The notes below the pieces were generated by a model, which saw nothing but the letters and a program-made list of their open reading frames with translations, made no database searches and was not told the origin of the DNA. Both the position numbers and the translations under genes were made by a program. A stretch of DNA of 64,000 nucleotides. It comes from Succinivibrio faecicola. GTDB taxonomy: Bacteria; Pseudomonadota; Gammaproteobacteria; Enterobacterales; Succinivibrionaceae. The stretch is from NCBI RefSeq assembly GCF_019448115.1, contig NZ_JAGFNY010000003.1, forward strand, positions 1-64,000. Reading direction: 5' to 3'. Below are positions 15,713 through 24,532 of this stretch, in pieces; positions within the stretch are counted from its first letter, which is position 1, and every line of letters starts with the position of its first letter.

Positions 15713-17794
15713 ATGGATGAGGAAATTCTACAAGACTTTATAGTAGAAGCTGGTGAGATTATTGAAAATCTCAATGAACAGCTAGTCCAGATTGAAAAGA
15801 CACCTGATGATAAGGATCTGCTCAACGCTATTTTCCGTGGCTTCCACACAGTTAAGGGTGGTGCAGGCTTCCTGTCTTTAACTCCATTAGTTGAGGTTTG
15901 TCATGCTGCAGAAAGTCTTTTCGACGAACTGCGTAACGGTAGAATCGGCATGTCCCCTGATCTTATGGATGCTGTACTTCAAGCCTATGATGAGATTACT
16001 ACAAAATTTGATCAGGTAAAAAACTCTGAGCCAATGGATGATGCACCGCAGGATCTGATTGACAGACTGCATGCATTAGCTGCAGGTAAGGCTGTTGAAG
16101 CTGCTCCTGCAAAAGAGCCAGAACCTGAACCTGAACCAGAGCCAGAACCAGAGCCAGCAGCAGATAATTCTTCAATCGATGATATTACAGAAGAAGAGTT
16201 TGAAGCTTTACTGGATCAGTTGCACGGTAAAGGTCATGCTCCGGGCGTTGATGAGAGTGAAGGCGGTGCTTCAGATTCAGATGATACTGATGCTGAATTT
16301 GACAAGCTTGTTGAAAGTGCTCAGGAAAAGAAGGTTGAAGAACTTAAGGTTGCATCTGGTGAAGATTATTCAAAGGCAACAGAGGCTGCAAAGGCTGCAG
16401 ATAATAAACCTGCACCTGTAGCAAAGGCTGCACCTTCAGCTCCTGCAAAGACAGGTGAAGCAAAAGCTGCTGCTGATGCTGATACTACTGTTCGTGTTGA
16501 TACCAAGATCCTTGATGACATCATGAAGCTTGTAGGTGAGCTTGTTCTTGTTCGTAACCGTTTGGTTAATATGGCTGCAAGACGCTCTGATCAGGACATG
16601 TCAAAAGCTATTTCAAATCTTGATGTTATTACAGGCGATCTGCAAAATTCAATCATGAAGACAAGATTGCAGCCTGTTAAGAAGGTATTCGGTAGATTCC
16701 CTCGTGTTGTTCGTGACCTTGCAAGAAAGCTTGGCAAGAAAATTGAACTTAGAATGGAAGGTGAGGATACAGAATTAGATAAGAATCTTGTAGATGCTTT
16801 AGCAGATCCTATGATTCATATGGTTCGTAACTGCTGTGACCATGGTATTGAAACGCCTGAAGAGCGTAAAGCAAAAGGAAAGAGCGAAACCGGTGTTGTT
16901 CTTCTGTCAGCTTCACAGCAGGGTGATCATATTCTTCTTAAGATCTCTGATGACGGTCAGGGTATGGATCCAAATAATCTTCGTATGGTTGCTGTTAGAA
17001 AGGGGCTTATGGATGAGGCCGCTGCAGACAGACTGTCAGATGCTGAGGCTTTGAATCTTATCTTCGCACCTGGTTTCTCAACAAACAGTGAGGTTACAGA
17101 TATATCAGGTCGTGGCGTTGGTATGGACGTTGTTAAGACCAATATTTCCAAACTAAACGGTATTGTACATGTTCTGTCAGAGTATGGTCAGGGTACCACT
17201 ATTGAGATTAAGGTTCCTCTGACTCTTGCAATTCTGCCAACACTGATGATCAGTGTATCTCACAGAACATTTGCTCTGCCATTAACATCAGTATCAGAGA
17301 TCTTCTATCTTGATCTTGATTCAATGAGAAATGTTGATGGTCTGAATACTATTGTTATTCGTGACAAGGCTATACCTCTGTTCTTCTTAAAACAGTGGTT
17401 TGAGAATGTATCTATCAAGGAGTATATGAAGCAAAAAGCTCATATTGTTCTTGTACAGGTATCAGCAGCTCAGTTGGTTGGCTTTGTTGTGGATGAGCTT
17501 TTAGGTCAGGAAGAAGTTGTTATTAAACCTCTTGATGATGTCCTCCGTCATACACCTGGTATGGCTGGTGCTACTGTAACATCAGATGGTGGTATTGCTC
17601 TTATTCTTGATATTCCAGGTCTTATGAGAGCATATGCTCACAAGAATGCTGAGCGTGTAAATCTTGATGTTAAGGATGCAGTTGCAGATCTTGGATCTGT
17701 AATGGACAAAGCAGTTAAATCAGCAACTCAGAGCATAGCAAAAGAGCAGGCTGAAAGATTTGGAAATTCACCTAATGAGCAGCCTTTAGAATAA
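15713..17794 (+). CDS. cheA: Chemotaxis histidine kinase CheA
   Basis: The 693-residue kinase phosphorylates CheY and CheB in response to receptor arrays. The Hpt (P1) domain has phospho-acceptor H45 in RGFHTVKGG. A glutamate-proline repeat at about residues 137-150 and a long acidic/alanine linker replace a recognisable CheY-binding P2 domain. The dimerisation helices start near 260. The kinase domain has HMVRNCCDHGIE (N box), DDGQGMD (G1) and GRGVGMDVV (G2). The C-terminal CheW-like P5 domain binds CheW and receptors. Confidence 0.97.
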   Translation: MDEEILQDFIVEAGEIIENLNEQLVQIEKTPDDKDLLNAIFRGFHTVKGGAGFLSLTPLVEVCHAAESLFDELRNGRIGMSPDLMDAVLQAYDEITTKFDQVKNSEPMDDAPQDLIDRLHALAAGKAVEAAPAKEPEPEPEPEPEPEPAADNSSIDDITEEEFEALLDQLHGKGHAPGVDESEGGASDSDDTDAEFDKLVESAQEKKVEELKVASGEDYSKATEAAKAADNKPAPVAKAAPSAPAKTGEAKAAADADTTVRVDTKILDDIMKLVGELVLVRNRLVNMAARRSDQDMSKAISNLDVITGDLQNSIMKTRLQPVKKVFGRFPRVVRDLARKLGKKIELRMEGEDTELDKNLVDALADPMIHMVRNCCDHGIETPEERKAKGKSETGVVLLSASQQGDHILLKISDDGQGMDPNNLRMVAVRKGLMDEAAADRLSDAEALNLIFAPGFSTNSEVTDISGRGVGMDVVKTNISKLNGIVHVLSEYGQGTTIEIKVPLTLAILPTLMISVSHRTFALPLTSVSEIFYLDLDSMRNVDGLNTIVIRDKAIPLFFLKQWFENVSIKEYMKQKAHIVLVQVSAAQLVGFVVDELLGQEEVVIKPLDDVLRHTPGMAGATVTSDGGIALILDIPGLMRAYAHKNAERVNLDVKDAVADLGSVMDKAVKSATQSIAKEQAERFGNSPNEQPLE

Positions 17795-17825
17795 AGTTAT
17801 AAAAAATTAAATATAAGGATAATTT

Positions 17826-19061
17826 ATGGCAACCAAGGTTTTGATTGTAGATGATTCTACTTTCTTTAGAAAAAGACTAAGAGAGATTATTGAATCTGAT
17901 CCTACAATGCAGGTTGTAGGAGAAGCAAAGGACGGAAAAGAAGGTGTTGATCTGACACAGAAACTTCGTCCTGACGTAATCACCATGGACGTTGAAATGC
18001 CTGTAATGGATGGTATCAGTGCGGTCAAGGAGATTATGAGTAAATGTCCAACACCTATTTTGATGTTCTCATCTTTAACTCACGAGGGTGCAACAGCTAC
18101 ATTTAAGGCCTTAGAGGCTGGTGCGATTGATTTCATGCCAAAGAACTTTGATGATATCGCACACAGAAGAGAGGAGGCTTTAAAGTCTTTAATAGGTTCA
18201 ATCAAAGCTGTATCCCGTTCAAGAGTTCGCGGTTTTAGACCATCAGTGTCTACAGCAACTGCAGCGTCAAGACCTGCAACAACTCCTTTAAGAACAACAG
18301 CTGCCACTACAGCATCATCATCTGCTGCAAGTTCTGCTGCATCAGCTGTAAGACCTACAACTGAAGCTGCTGCCATGGGGCAGTATAAAAAGATTAGTGA
18401 GCTTTTAAATACTGATCCTGCTGTACCTGCTGCTGCAAGAAAGTTTACCTTTGGTGATCACAAATCTGAAACAACTGCATTCAGACGTTCAGGAAAGCTT
18501 CATTCTATTGTTGCAATCGGTTCATCAACCGGTGGTCCTATTGCTCTTCAGCAGATTATTCCTAATCTTCCAAAACTAAATGTACCTGTGGTTATTGTTC
18601 AGCATATGCCTGCAGCATTTACTAATACCTTTGCCATGAGACTTGATGCAATGTCACAGCTGCATGTTGTTGAGGCAAAAGATGGTGACATTCTTGAAGC
18701 TGGTACCTGCTATATTGCACCTGGCGGCAAGCAGATGATTTTTGAGAAGGTTGGTGTAAAGGTTAGAATAAGAATTATTTCAGATACAGGCAGAGTTACC
18801 TACAATCCATGTGTGGACGTGTCATTTGCATCTTTATCACAGATCTACGGTGACAAGGTTTTAGCTATGATCCTGACTGGAATGGGATCTGATGGCTGTG
18901 AGGGCTGTACCCTTTTAAAGAGAAAAGGATCTGTGATCTGGGCTCAGAATGAGGAAACCTGCGTTGTATATGGTATGCCTCAGGCTATTGTAAATGCCAA
19001 TGTTGCTGATCTGGTTCTCCCAATTGAGGAAATTGCCAACTGTATTGTTAAAGAATTCTAA
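17826..19061 (+). CDS. cheB: Protein-glutamate methylesterase CheB
   Basis: The 411-residue protein is receiver plus methylesterase. The receiver has VDDSTFFR and the phospho-acceptor aspartate in TMDVEMP. A 70-residue alanine/threonine/serine-rich linker (about 140-190) follows and is longer than usual. The esterase triad is visible as serine in IGSSTGGP, histidine in VQHMP and aspartate in GMGSDG. It removes methyl groups from receptors during adaptation. A GC-rich hairpin follows directly. Confidence 0.96.
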   Translation: MATKVLIVDDSTFFRKRLREIIESDPTMQVVGEAKDGKEGVDLTQKLRPDVITMDVEMPVMDGISAVKEIMSKCPTPILMFSSLTHEGATATFKALEAGAIDFMPKNFDDIAHRREEALKSLIGSIKAVSRSRVRGFRPSVSTATAASRPATTPLRTTAATTASSSAASSAASAVRPTTEAAAMGQYKKISELLNTDPAVPAAARKFTFGDHKSETTAFRRSGKLHSIVAIGSSTGGPIALQQIIPNLPKLNVPVVIVQHMPAAFTNTFAMRLDAMSQLHVVEAKDGDILEAGTCYIAPGGKQMIFEKVGVKVRIRIISDTGRVTYNPCVDVSFASLSQIYGDKVLAMILTGMGSDGCEGCTLLKRKGSVIWAQNEETCVVYGMPQAIVNANVADLVLPIEEIANCIVKEF

Positions 19062-19066
19062 TAAAT

Positions 19067-19091
19067 GCCCCGATAAGCAAATCGGGGCCTT
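19067..19091 (+). terminator. GC-rich hairpin after cheB
   Basis: GCCCCGAT (19067-19074) and ATCGGGGC (19081-19088) form a perfect 8-bp stem with a 6-base loop. The following tract (CTTTG) is short of Ts, so termination may be partial, which would lower motCD expression relative to cheAB. Confidence 0.6.
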
Positions 19092-19141
19092 TGAATTTGA
19101 AAGCACAATTGAATAACAAAGATTAAAAAAGGTAGGTTTAC

Positions 19142-19891
19142 ATGAACTTCCTTGGAATTATCCTTGCGGTCGGATGTATTGTGGCAGGTATGCTCTTGGA
19201 GGGTACCAGCCCTCTTATGATGCTTGTTCTTCCTGCTTTCTTAGTTGTGGTTGGAGCATCATTCTTTGCCTGCTGGGTACAGTTCCCTCTGTCAGATATG
19301 ATAGGTGGTCTAAAGTGTATTCTCTGGCTTTTATCTCCTCCAAGAATTCCATTTGACTCACAGGTTGAATTATTAGTTGGTTTATCAACTACAGCTCGTC
19401 AGCAAGGTCTGCTGGCATTGGAAAACTCCATAGGATCTGCAAGTGACGATTATACTCGTGATGGTATTCAGATGATTGTTGATGGTGTTGACAAGGATGC
19501 TTTAAAGTCAATTCTTGAAAATGCCATTGCAGTTGAAGAAGCTAAATATGAGCCTTATGCAAAGATGCTTGAGGCTATGGGTGGTTATTCTCCTACCATG
19601 GGTATTATCGGTGCTGTGCTGGGTCTTATTCATGCTATGTCACTGCTTGACAGACCAGATGAATTAGGTCCTGCTATTGCGGTTGCATTCGTTGCAACAA
19701 TTTACGGTCTGGTTGTAGCTAACATTATCTGTCTTCCAGCATCAAACCGCGTTAAGGGTATTATCGGTCAGATGACTTTATACAAGTACATGACTTTAGA
19801 AGGACTTGTATCAATCGCAGCTGGCGAAAATACCATGATGTTAAAGAGAAGACTTGCTGTTTACACAGGCGAGAAGAACGAAAACGCATAA
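19142..19891 (+). CDS. motC: Flagellar motor stator protein MotC (MotA/PomA family)
   Basis: This 249-residue protein has four membrane segments, two near the N-terminus and two around residues 145-200, with a cytoplasmic loop between. YSPTMGIIGAVLG contains the conserved proline of the third segment and PAIAVAFVATIYG the fourth. MotA-type proteins form the proton- or sodium-conducting stator with MotB-type partners and push the rotor through FliG. Its place after cheB and before an OmpA-domain gene matches the Pseudomonas motC-motD arrangement. Confidence 0.9.
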   Translation: MNFLGIILAVGCIVAGMLLEGTSPLMMLVLPAFLVVVGASFFACWVQFPLSDMIGGLKCILWLLSPPRIPFDSQVELLVGLSTTARQQGLLALENSIGSASDDYTRDGIQMIVDGVDKDALKSILENAIAVEEAKYEPYAKMLEAMGGYSPTMGIIGAVLGLIHAMSLLDRPDELGPAIAVAFVATIYGLVVANIICLPASNRVKGIIGQMTLYKYMTLEGLVSIAAGENTMMLKRRLAVYTGEKNENA

Positions 19892-19907
19892 CCTTTAAGG
19901 GGCCAAA

Positions 19908-21122
19908 ATGAAAAAGAAACCGCCAGAGCACGAAAACCTTGAACGTTGGATGGTGTCATATGCCGACTTCATGACTCTTTTGTTCGCTCTGTTCGTGGTT
20001 TTATATGCTTTCGCTATGGCAAAGCAGTCTGATGCAAAGGCTATGGCAGAGGCAATTGCCCAGTCTTTTAATGAACAGCTCCAGATTTCATCCCCAGGTG
20101 GCGTACTTTTAGTTCCTGGTGCAATGTCATCAAAGATGACTCAGGAAGTAGAGGAAGCTATCAAACAGTCACAAAGTGGCGGTAGCGGAGATGAAGGCAA
20201 GCAGATCATTGAAAACGGTGGTGTGATCATGAATTTCCAGGTTACCACCACATCTTCAACACAGCAGCATGAGGATACCACATCAGGCTCTGATGACGAT
20301 AAGGAAGGTCAGAACAGTGCTGATTCTTCAACTTCATCAGGTGAGCTTGTTATTTCTGAAAATGAGATTTCAAAGAATGACAGCCCTCGTTCAGATAATC
20401 CAAATGGCGGTTCAAAATCTGGTGAAGGTGGTTTCCAGGCTGGAGGCTCTTCAGATAAATTTGAAAAGGGCGGTACCACAGAGATAGATGCTACTACTCA
20501 GGGTGAAGGTAAGGTTGGTACCCATTTTGATGCGGTAAGACGCTCAATTTCAGAGGCTATCTCTCAGTCTGGTATGGAAAAGTTCATTGACATTGAAGAA
20601 GATTCCCACTGGTTGTCCATCAACATTAATTCAGGACTTTTGTTTGCAGAAGGTTCAGCTTCAGTGCTGGCAGCCTCAAGGCCTGTAATTGGAAAGATTG
20701 CTGTTACAATTTCAAACATCAATAACTACATCAGAATTCGTGGTTATACAGATGATTCATTCATTCCAAACGGAATTTTCAGAAACAGCTGGGATCTGTC
20801 AGCTAACAGAGCAGTGTCTGTTTTAGAAGAGCTTGAAAAGGCTGGTATTAATCCTGAAAGAATGGCTATTGAGGCTTTTGGTCAGTTCTCACCTAAGTAC
20901 TCAAACAAGACTGCTGCAGGCAGATCATTAAACCGTAAGGTTGTTATTGCAATTTCAAGATATGCTATGGAAAGAAATCCTGTTCTTGAAAATGCAGAAG
21001 AGATCCTGAACGGTCAGTCTGATAATAGAAATTACAGTGGTAAGGCAGGCTCAAGCAATATTGGTATTTCTCGTGGCGAGGATAACCGAATTGAGCTGAA
21101 TTTCTCTGGCAAGAAGAATTAG
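19908..21122 (+). CDS. motD: Flagellar motor stator protein MotD (MotB family, OmpA domain)
   Basis: The 404-residue protein has one membrane helix near the N-terminus with the ion-binding aspartate D20 (VSYADFMTLLFA). A long Ser/Gly/Asp/Glu-rich periplasmic linker, about residues 75-200, is much longer than in MotB. The OmpA-like peptidoglycan-binding domain follows (about 230-350: IRIRGYTDD, NRAVSVLEEL, GRSLNRKVVI). It anchors the stator to the cell wall. It starts 16 bases after motC. Confidence 0.92.
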   Translation: MKKKPPEHENLERWMVSYADFMTLLFALFVVLYAFAMAKQSDAKAMAEAIAQSFNEQLQISSPGGVLLVPGAMSSKMTQEVEEAIKQSQSGGSGDEGKQIIENGGVIMNFQVTTTSSTQQHEDTTSGSDDDKEGQNSADSSTSSGELVISENEISKNDSPRSDNPNGGSKSGEGGFQAGGSSDKFEKGGTTEIDATTQGEGKVGTHFDAVRRSISEAISQSGMEKFIDIEEDSHWLSININSGLLFAEGSASVLAASRPVIGKIAVTISNINNYIRIRGYTDDSFIPNGIFRNSWDLSANRAVSVLEELEKAGINPERMAIEAFGQFSPKYSNKTAAGRSLNRKVVIAISRYAMERNPVLENAEEILNGQSDNRNYSGKAGSSNIGISRGEDNRIELNFSGKKN

Positions 21123-21147
21123 TTGATAAGCTTTAAAAGGAGTTTTT

Positions 21148-22047
21148 GTGTTAGTCTGGGCAATTGCAAGTCAGAAAGGCGGTGTTGGTAAAACCACAAC
21201 TGTTGCTTCATTAGCTGGCTGGTTTCAAAAGGAGAATCTTAAGGTTCTTATCATAGACACCGATCCTCACGCTTCTTTAACAAGCTATCTTGGTTTTGAC
21301 TATAACGGTATTGATAAGAGTCTTTTCGATCTTTATACAATGGAAGAGCTAACTTATGATAACGTTAAAAGCTGTATAACCCATACAAATTTCCCAAATC
21401 TTGATATCATCGTATCAAGTATGACTCTTGCCACAATTGACAGAAAACTCTCAGGTCGAGCAGGTGTTGGTAGAATTTTAACTCATGCACTTTCATTAGT
21501 TGAGGATGACTATGATATTGCTCTTATAGACTGTCCTCCTGTATTAGGTGCCCTGATGGTGAATGCACTTGTTGCAAGTTCATCCATTCTTGTTCCAACA
21601 CAGACTGAATTTCTGTCATTAAAGGGTCTTGAAGGTATGGTTCGTACTTTTGCAGTCATGAAAAAGGCTGACGAGCAGTGCAATATTAACTATACTATCA
21701 TCCCAACTATGTATGACAAGCGTACAAAAGCCTCAAGAACATCACTTGATTTTCTGATAGCGCACTACAAGGATAATCTCTGGAAGAGTCAGATCCCTGT
21801 AGATACTCTTTTTAGAGAGTCATCTCAAAGAGGTATGCCAATTACAATGCTCGATGAAAAGTGCAGAGGTGCACAGGCTTACAGAAAACTGATGATTGAT
21901 CAGTTAGGTATTGAACTTAAGAATAATAAAGACAAAATTACCCCAAATGCAGCCGCCATTGTTTCTTTAGAGCCTGAATCAGCTCATAGGGAAAGTGATG
22001 ATATTGATCTGGTTGCTGATGATATGGGCACAATGCTAAAAGATTAA
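21148..22047 (+). CDS. parC: ParA-like ATPase ParC (polar chemotaxis array positioning)
   Basis: This 299-residue ParA/Soj-type ATPase has the deviant Walker A SQKGGVGKTTT near residues 8-17 and DTDPHAS and ALIDCPP further on. The start is GTG 21148, with AAAGGAG just upstream. In Vibrio and Pseudomonas the homologue encoded between cheB and cheW places chemotaxis arrays at the cell pole and is not a plasmid or chromosome partition protein; the neighbouring genes support that role here. Confidence 0.9.
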   Translation: MLVWAIASQKGGVGKTTTVASLAGWFQKENLKVLIIDTDPHASLTSYLGFDYNGIDKSLFDLYTMEELTYDNVKSCITHTNFPNLDIIVSSMTLATIDRKLSGRAGVGRILTHALSLVEDDYDIALIDCPPVLGALMVNALVASSSILVPTQTEFLSLKGLEGMVRTFAVMKKADEQCNINYTIIPTMYDKRTKASRTSLDFLIAHYKDNLWKSQIPVDTLFRESSQRGMPITMLDEKCRGAQAYRKLMIDQLGIELKNNKDKITPNAAAIVSLEPESAHRESDDIDLVADDMGTMLKD

Positions 22048-22061
22048 AGGATCTAAAAACT

Positions 22062-23225
22062 ATGTCATTTCACGAGATTGATGACACACTTGTAGAATAT
22101 TTTAAGCAGATGCTCGCTGAGGAAAGCGAGTTATGTGATAACAACAATGATGCACAATCACAAAAAGCTGTAAAAAGCTCAGATAAAGATGATTTTGGAA
22201 TTGATACATCATCATTAGATGCGTGTTTAGATGATGCAGGATCATCTTTACAGCCAGATGCTGATAAAGATACTGTTAATGTGTCTGATACTGTTTCATC
22301 AGATTCACAGGAATCCTCAATTGAAGTTTTGGATACACAAAGCTCATTTGACAATCCATTGGAAAATGATTCATCAGTCTGCTCAAGTCTTGCTCATTTT
22401 GAGGCTCTTGCAAGAATCAGTTCAGATCCTTTGAATGCTCAAATACAGGATCAAAATGAAAAGAATGATGAAAAGCTGCGTGATACTGATATATCAGATG
22501 ATGTTTCACTGAATGTAGAAACTGCAACTGCAGCAGAAAATGAAAACTCAACCAAGCTTGCGTTTGCTGAGCCTCATCCATTAGAAAAGCTTCTTGAAAA
22601 GGTTGAAACAAAGACAGAAAACGCAACTCAAGAAGAGGTCAGAACTGATACTCAAGAAGCGGTACAGACTGTAGAGCAGGATGTAAAATCAGAGCAAAAA
22701 GAAGCACAAATCATAGAAGATACAAAGAGTGAAGATAACAATAAGTCACAAGAAGAGTGGCACAATATTGAACTTCCAAAAGAGTTCCAGGCTCTGTTCT
22801 TCCTTGTAAAGGGAATTCGTTTTGCTGTGCCGTTAGTTAATCTTGGTGGCATTTTCCAGTCTGAAAAGATTACTCCTTTGTTTGGCAAACCTAAATGGTT
22901 TATGGGTATTGCCGATATCCGCGGAAAGAAGATGAATGTTGTTGATACTCTAAAGTGGGTAAAGAGCGATGCTCCTGACAGTGAAAACTATGAATACAAG
23001 ATTGCTCTTGACAATACATTATGGTCAATAGGCTGTGACGAGCTTGAAGGTAACAGGATCCTTTCAAATGATAGTGTCACCTGGAGACAGCATTCTGGTA
23101 ACAGACCATGGCTTGCAGGTATTGTTAAAAAGGAAATGTGCGCCCTTTTACATGTTGAAGAGCTCATCAAGATGTTTGAAAAAGGTGTAAACCTCAAAGA
23201 TTTAGACCTTCAAATGAGTGAGTGA
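22062..23225 (+). CDS. parP: ParP, CheW-domain coupling protein
   Basis: The 387-residue protein has a long acidic, low-complexity N-terminal region (about 1-235, rich in S, D and E) and a C-terminal CheW-like domain starting at ELPKEFQALFFLVKGIRFAVPL, a landmark only. In Vibrio ParP links ParC to CheA and receptors and keeps arrays at the pole. It lies between parC and cheW as in those genomes. The N-terminal region is longer than I would expect and has no recognisable domain. Confidence 0.85.
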   Translation: MSFHEIDDTLVEYFKQMLAEESELCDNNNDAQSQKAVKSSDKDDFGIDTSSLDACLDDAGSSLQPDADKDTVNVSDTVSSDSQESSIEVLDTQSSFDNPLENDSSVCSSLAHFEALARISSDPLNAQIQDQNEKNDEKLRDTDISDDVSLNVETATAAENENSTKLAFAEPHPLEKLLEKVETKTENATQEEVRTDTQEAVQTVEQDVKSEQKEAQIIEDTKSEDNNKSQEEWHNIELPKEFQALFFLVKGIRFAVPLVNLGGIFQSEKITPLFGKPKWFMGIADIRGKKMNVVDTLKWVKSDAPDSENYEYKIALDNTLWSIGCDELEGNRILSNDSVTWRQHSGNRPWLAGIVKKEMCALLHVEELIKMFEKGVNLKDLDLQMSE

Positions 23226-23255
23226 TCAAAATTTTAATGATGATTACTTCAACAT

Positions 23256-23282
23256 TAAAAAAAGTTTATTAGAATAGGATAA
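23256..23282 (+). promoter_or_regulatory. Candidate sigma-28 promoter for cheW
   Basis: TAAA (23256-23259), 15 bases, then TAGGATAA (23275-23282) resembles the FliA consensus TAAA-N15-GCCGATAA, matching the TAAA and the GATAA core. It is 45 bases before cheW, which is separated from parP by 102 bases. Confidence 0.35.
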
Positions 23283-23327
23283 TAAAGGTGTGGCGTGTTG
23301 TGCCATACATATGATGAGGAATAGCAG

Positions 23328-23837
23328 ATGTCAGACGAAAACAAAAATGAAAGCATCATTGGTAACAAGCTTTCTGAAAAGAAGGGTGAGCTGTTACGTT
23401 GGGTTACCTTTAAGTTAGGAAACGAATTATACGGCGTAAACGTAATGCAGGTTCGAGAAGTTCTGCGTTACACTGATATTGCTCCTGTTCCTGGTGCACC
23501 ATCATACGTATTGGGTATTATCAATCTTCGTGGTAACGTTGTTACTGTTATTGATACACGTGCCCGTTTCGGTATTCCTCCTGCAGAGGTTACTGACAAT
23601 ACAAGAATCATGATCATCGAATCAGAGAAGCATGTAATCGGTATTCTTGTAGATTCAGTTGCTGAGGTTGCAGATCTGAATACAGCTGATATTGATGATA
23701 CTCCTAATGTTGGTACAGAAGAAAATGCTCAGTTTATTTCTGGTGTATGCAACAGAAAGGATGATCTACTCATTCTTATCGATTTAACAAAGCTTTTCAC
23801 TGAAACAGAGTGGAAAGAGGTTACAAACCTTGGTTAA
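23328..23837 (+). CDS. cheW: Chemotaxis coupling protein CheW
   Basis: The 169-residue CheW links receptors to CheA. It shows the SH3-like two-subdomain pattern: VTFKLGNELYGVNVMQV, PGAPSYVLGIINLRGNVV (landmarks) and the later IGILVDSVAEV and ISGVCNRKDDLLILIDL. It closes the motility cluster and is followed by a terminator lying inside the end of the converging signal peptidase gene. Confidence 0.95.
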   Translation: MSDENKNESIIGNKLSEKKGELLRWVTFKLGNELYGVNVMQVREVLRYTDIAPVPGAPSYVLGIINLRGNVVTVIDTRARFGIPPAEVTDNTRIMIIESEKHVIGILVDSVAEVADLNTADIDDTPNVGTEENAQFISGVCNRKDDLLILIDLTKLFTETEWKEVTNLG

Positions 23838-23853
23838 TCAGATTAATCCATAG

Positions 23854-24423
23854 CTAGTCTGAAAGGTCACTGAATAAGTGGCCTTTTTCATATGTAAAAA
23901 CAGGTTTAATAGTTCCTATGATATTTTCTTTACCTACAATACCAAAATATCTGCTATCAAAGGAGTAAATCTTTTCTGCAACAAAAAGGTATTCACCATC
24001 ATCAAGTAACTTTTCAAAAAATCTTTGAGGCATAAGCTCTCCATTTGGATCGAATTTTAGTGGCTGGCTTCTTTTGATCCTCACATTGTCAACATATGTT
24101 CCAAATCGGTTTATTTTCACAAGGTCTCCAGCTTTTGCCACTGCTTTTTTACCAATCGGTGCAAGTCCATTGCAAACGCCGTTTGATAGATATTTTCTTT
24201 CCTTTGCAATAACAGAGAATTCGTCATTCAGGCAGAACAGTGCTAGTTCATTCTTTTTTGGTAGTCTTTTTTCAAGAACATAAAGTCCTTTGGGAATTGA
24301 ATCTGAGATATTCAGATACAAAGAGAAATAGCCAAAACAAAATGCAAAAACCGCTGTTGAAAATGCAGCAAGCAAAAGAAGATATTTCAGATGGGAAATT
24401 GATTTTTTTACAACACAAAACAT
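23854..24423 (-). CDS. S26-family signal peptidase, TraF-like
   Basis: This 189-residue protein has an N-terminal membrane segment (about 14-36), then NISDSIPKGLY with the likely nucleophile S42, and KAVAKAGDLV with the general base K97, the serine-lysine dyad of S26 peptidases. FDSRYFGIV matches the C-terminal box E. The NxSxSxPxGLY pattern is that of TraF, which matures conjugative pilin. No conjugation gene is near, so its substrate is unknown. Its ribosome-binding site lies within one arm of a 12-bp inverted repeat. Confidence 0.75.
   Translation of the reverse strand: MFCVVKKSISHLKYLLLLAAFSTAVFAFCFGYFSLYLNISDSIPKGLYVLEKRLPKKNELALFCLNDEFSVIAKERKYLSNGVCNGLAPIGKKAVAKAGDLVKINRFGTYVDNVRIKRSQPLKFDPNGELMPQRFFEKLLDDGEYLFVAEKIYSFDSRYFGIVGKENIIGTIKPVFTYEKGHLFSDLSD
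23862..23888 (+). terminator. Terminator after cheW, overlapping the converging gene
   Basis: AAAGGTCACT (23862-23871) pairs with AGTGGCCTTT (23877-23886, one G-T pair), followed by Ts to 23888. It overlaps the last codons of the minus-strand peptidase gene. Confidence 0.7.
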
Positions 24424-24424
24424 A

Positions 24425-24477
24425 AAGACCTCGCAGTTTTTTCAATTTTACAGCCTTTATTTTTTCTGCGAGGTCTT
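24425..24477 (-). promoter_or_regulatory. 12-bp perfect inverted repeat enclosing the ribosome-binding site of the TraF-like gene
   Basis: AAGACCTCGCAG (24425-24436) and CTGCGAGGTCTT (24466-24477) are exact complements, 29 bases apart. Read on the minus strand, the second arm contains GAGGT about 5 bases before the peptidase ATG. A folded leader would hide the ribosome-binding site. It could equally be the terminator of the upstream rpiR-like gene, though no T-run follows the second arm. Confidence 0.6.
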
Positions 24478-24532
24478 AAACTGGCGTTTTGTGCCAACTT
24501 TATACTAATTTTCTTTATATATCAGATAGTTG

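Noticed and set aside
16095-16421. Open frame inside cheA on the plus strand
   Set aside because: Out-of-frame reading of the glutamate-proline repeat and acidic linker of CheA.
21148-22047. ParA for plasmid or chromosome partition
   Set aside because: Location between motD and parP/cheW and absence of a parB point to the chemotaxis-array protein ParC.
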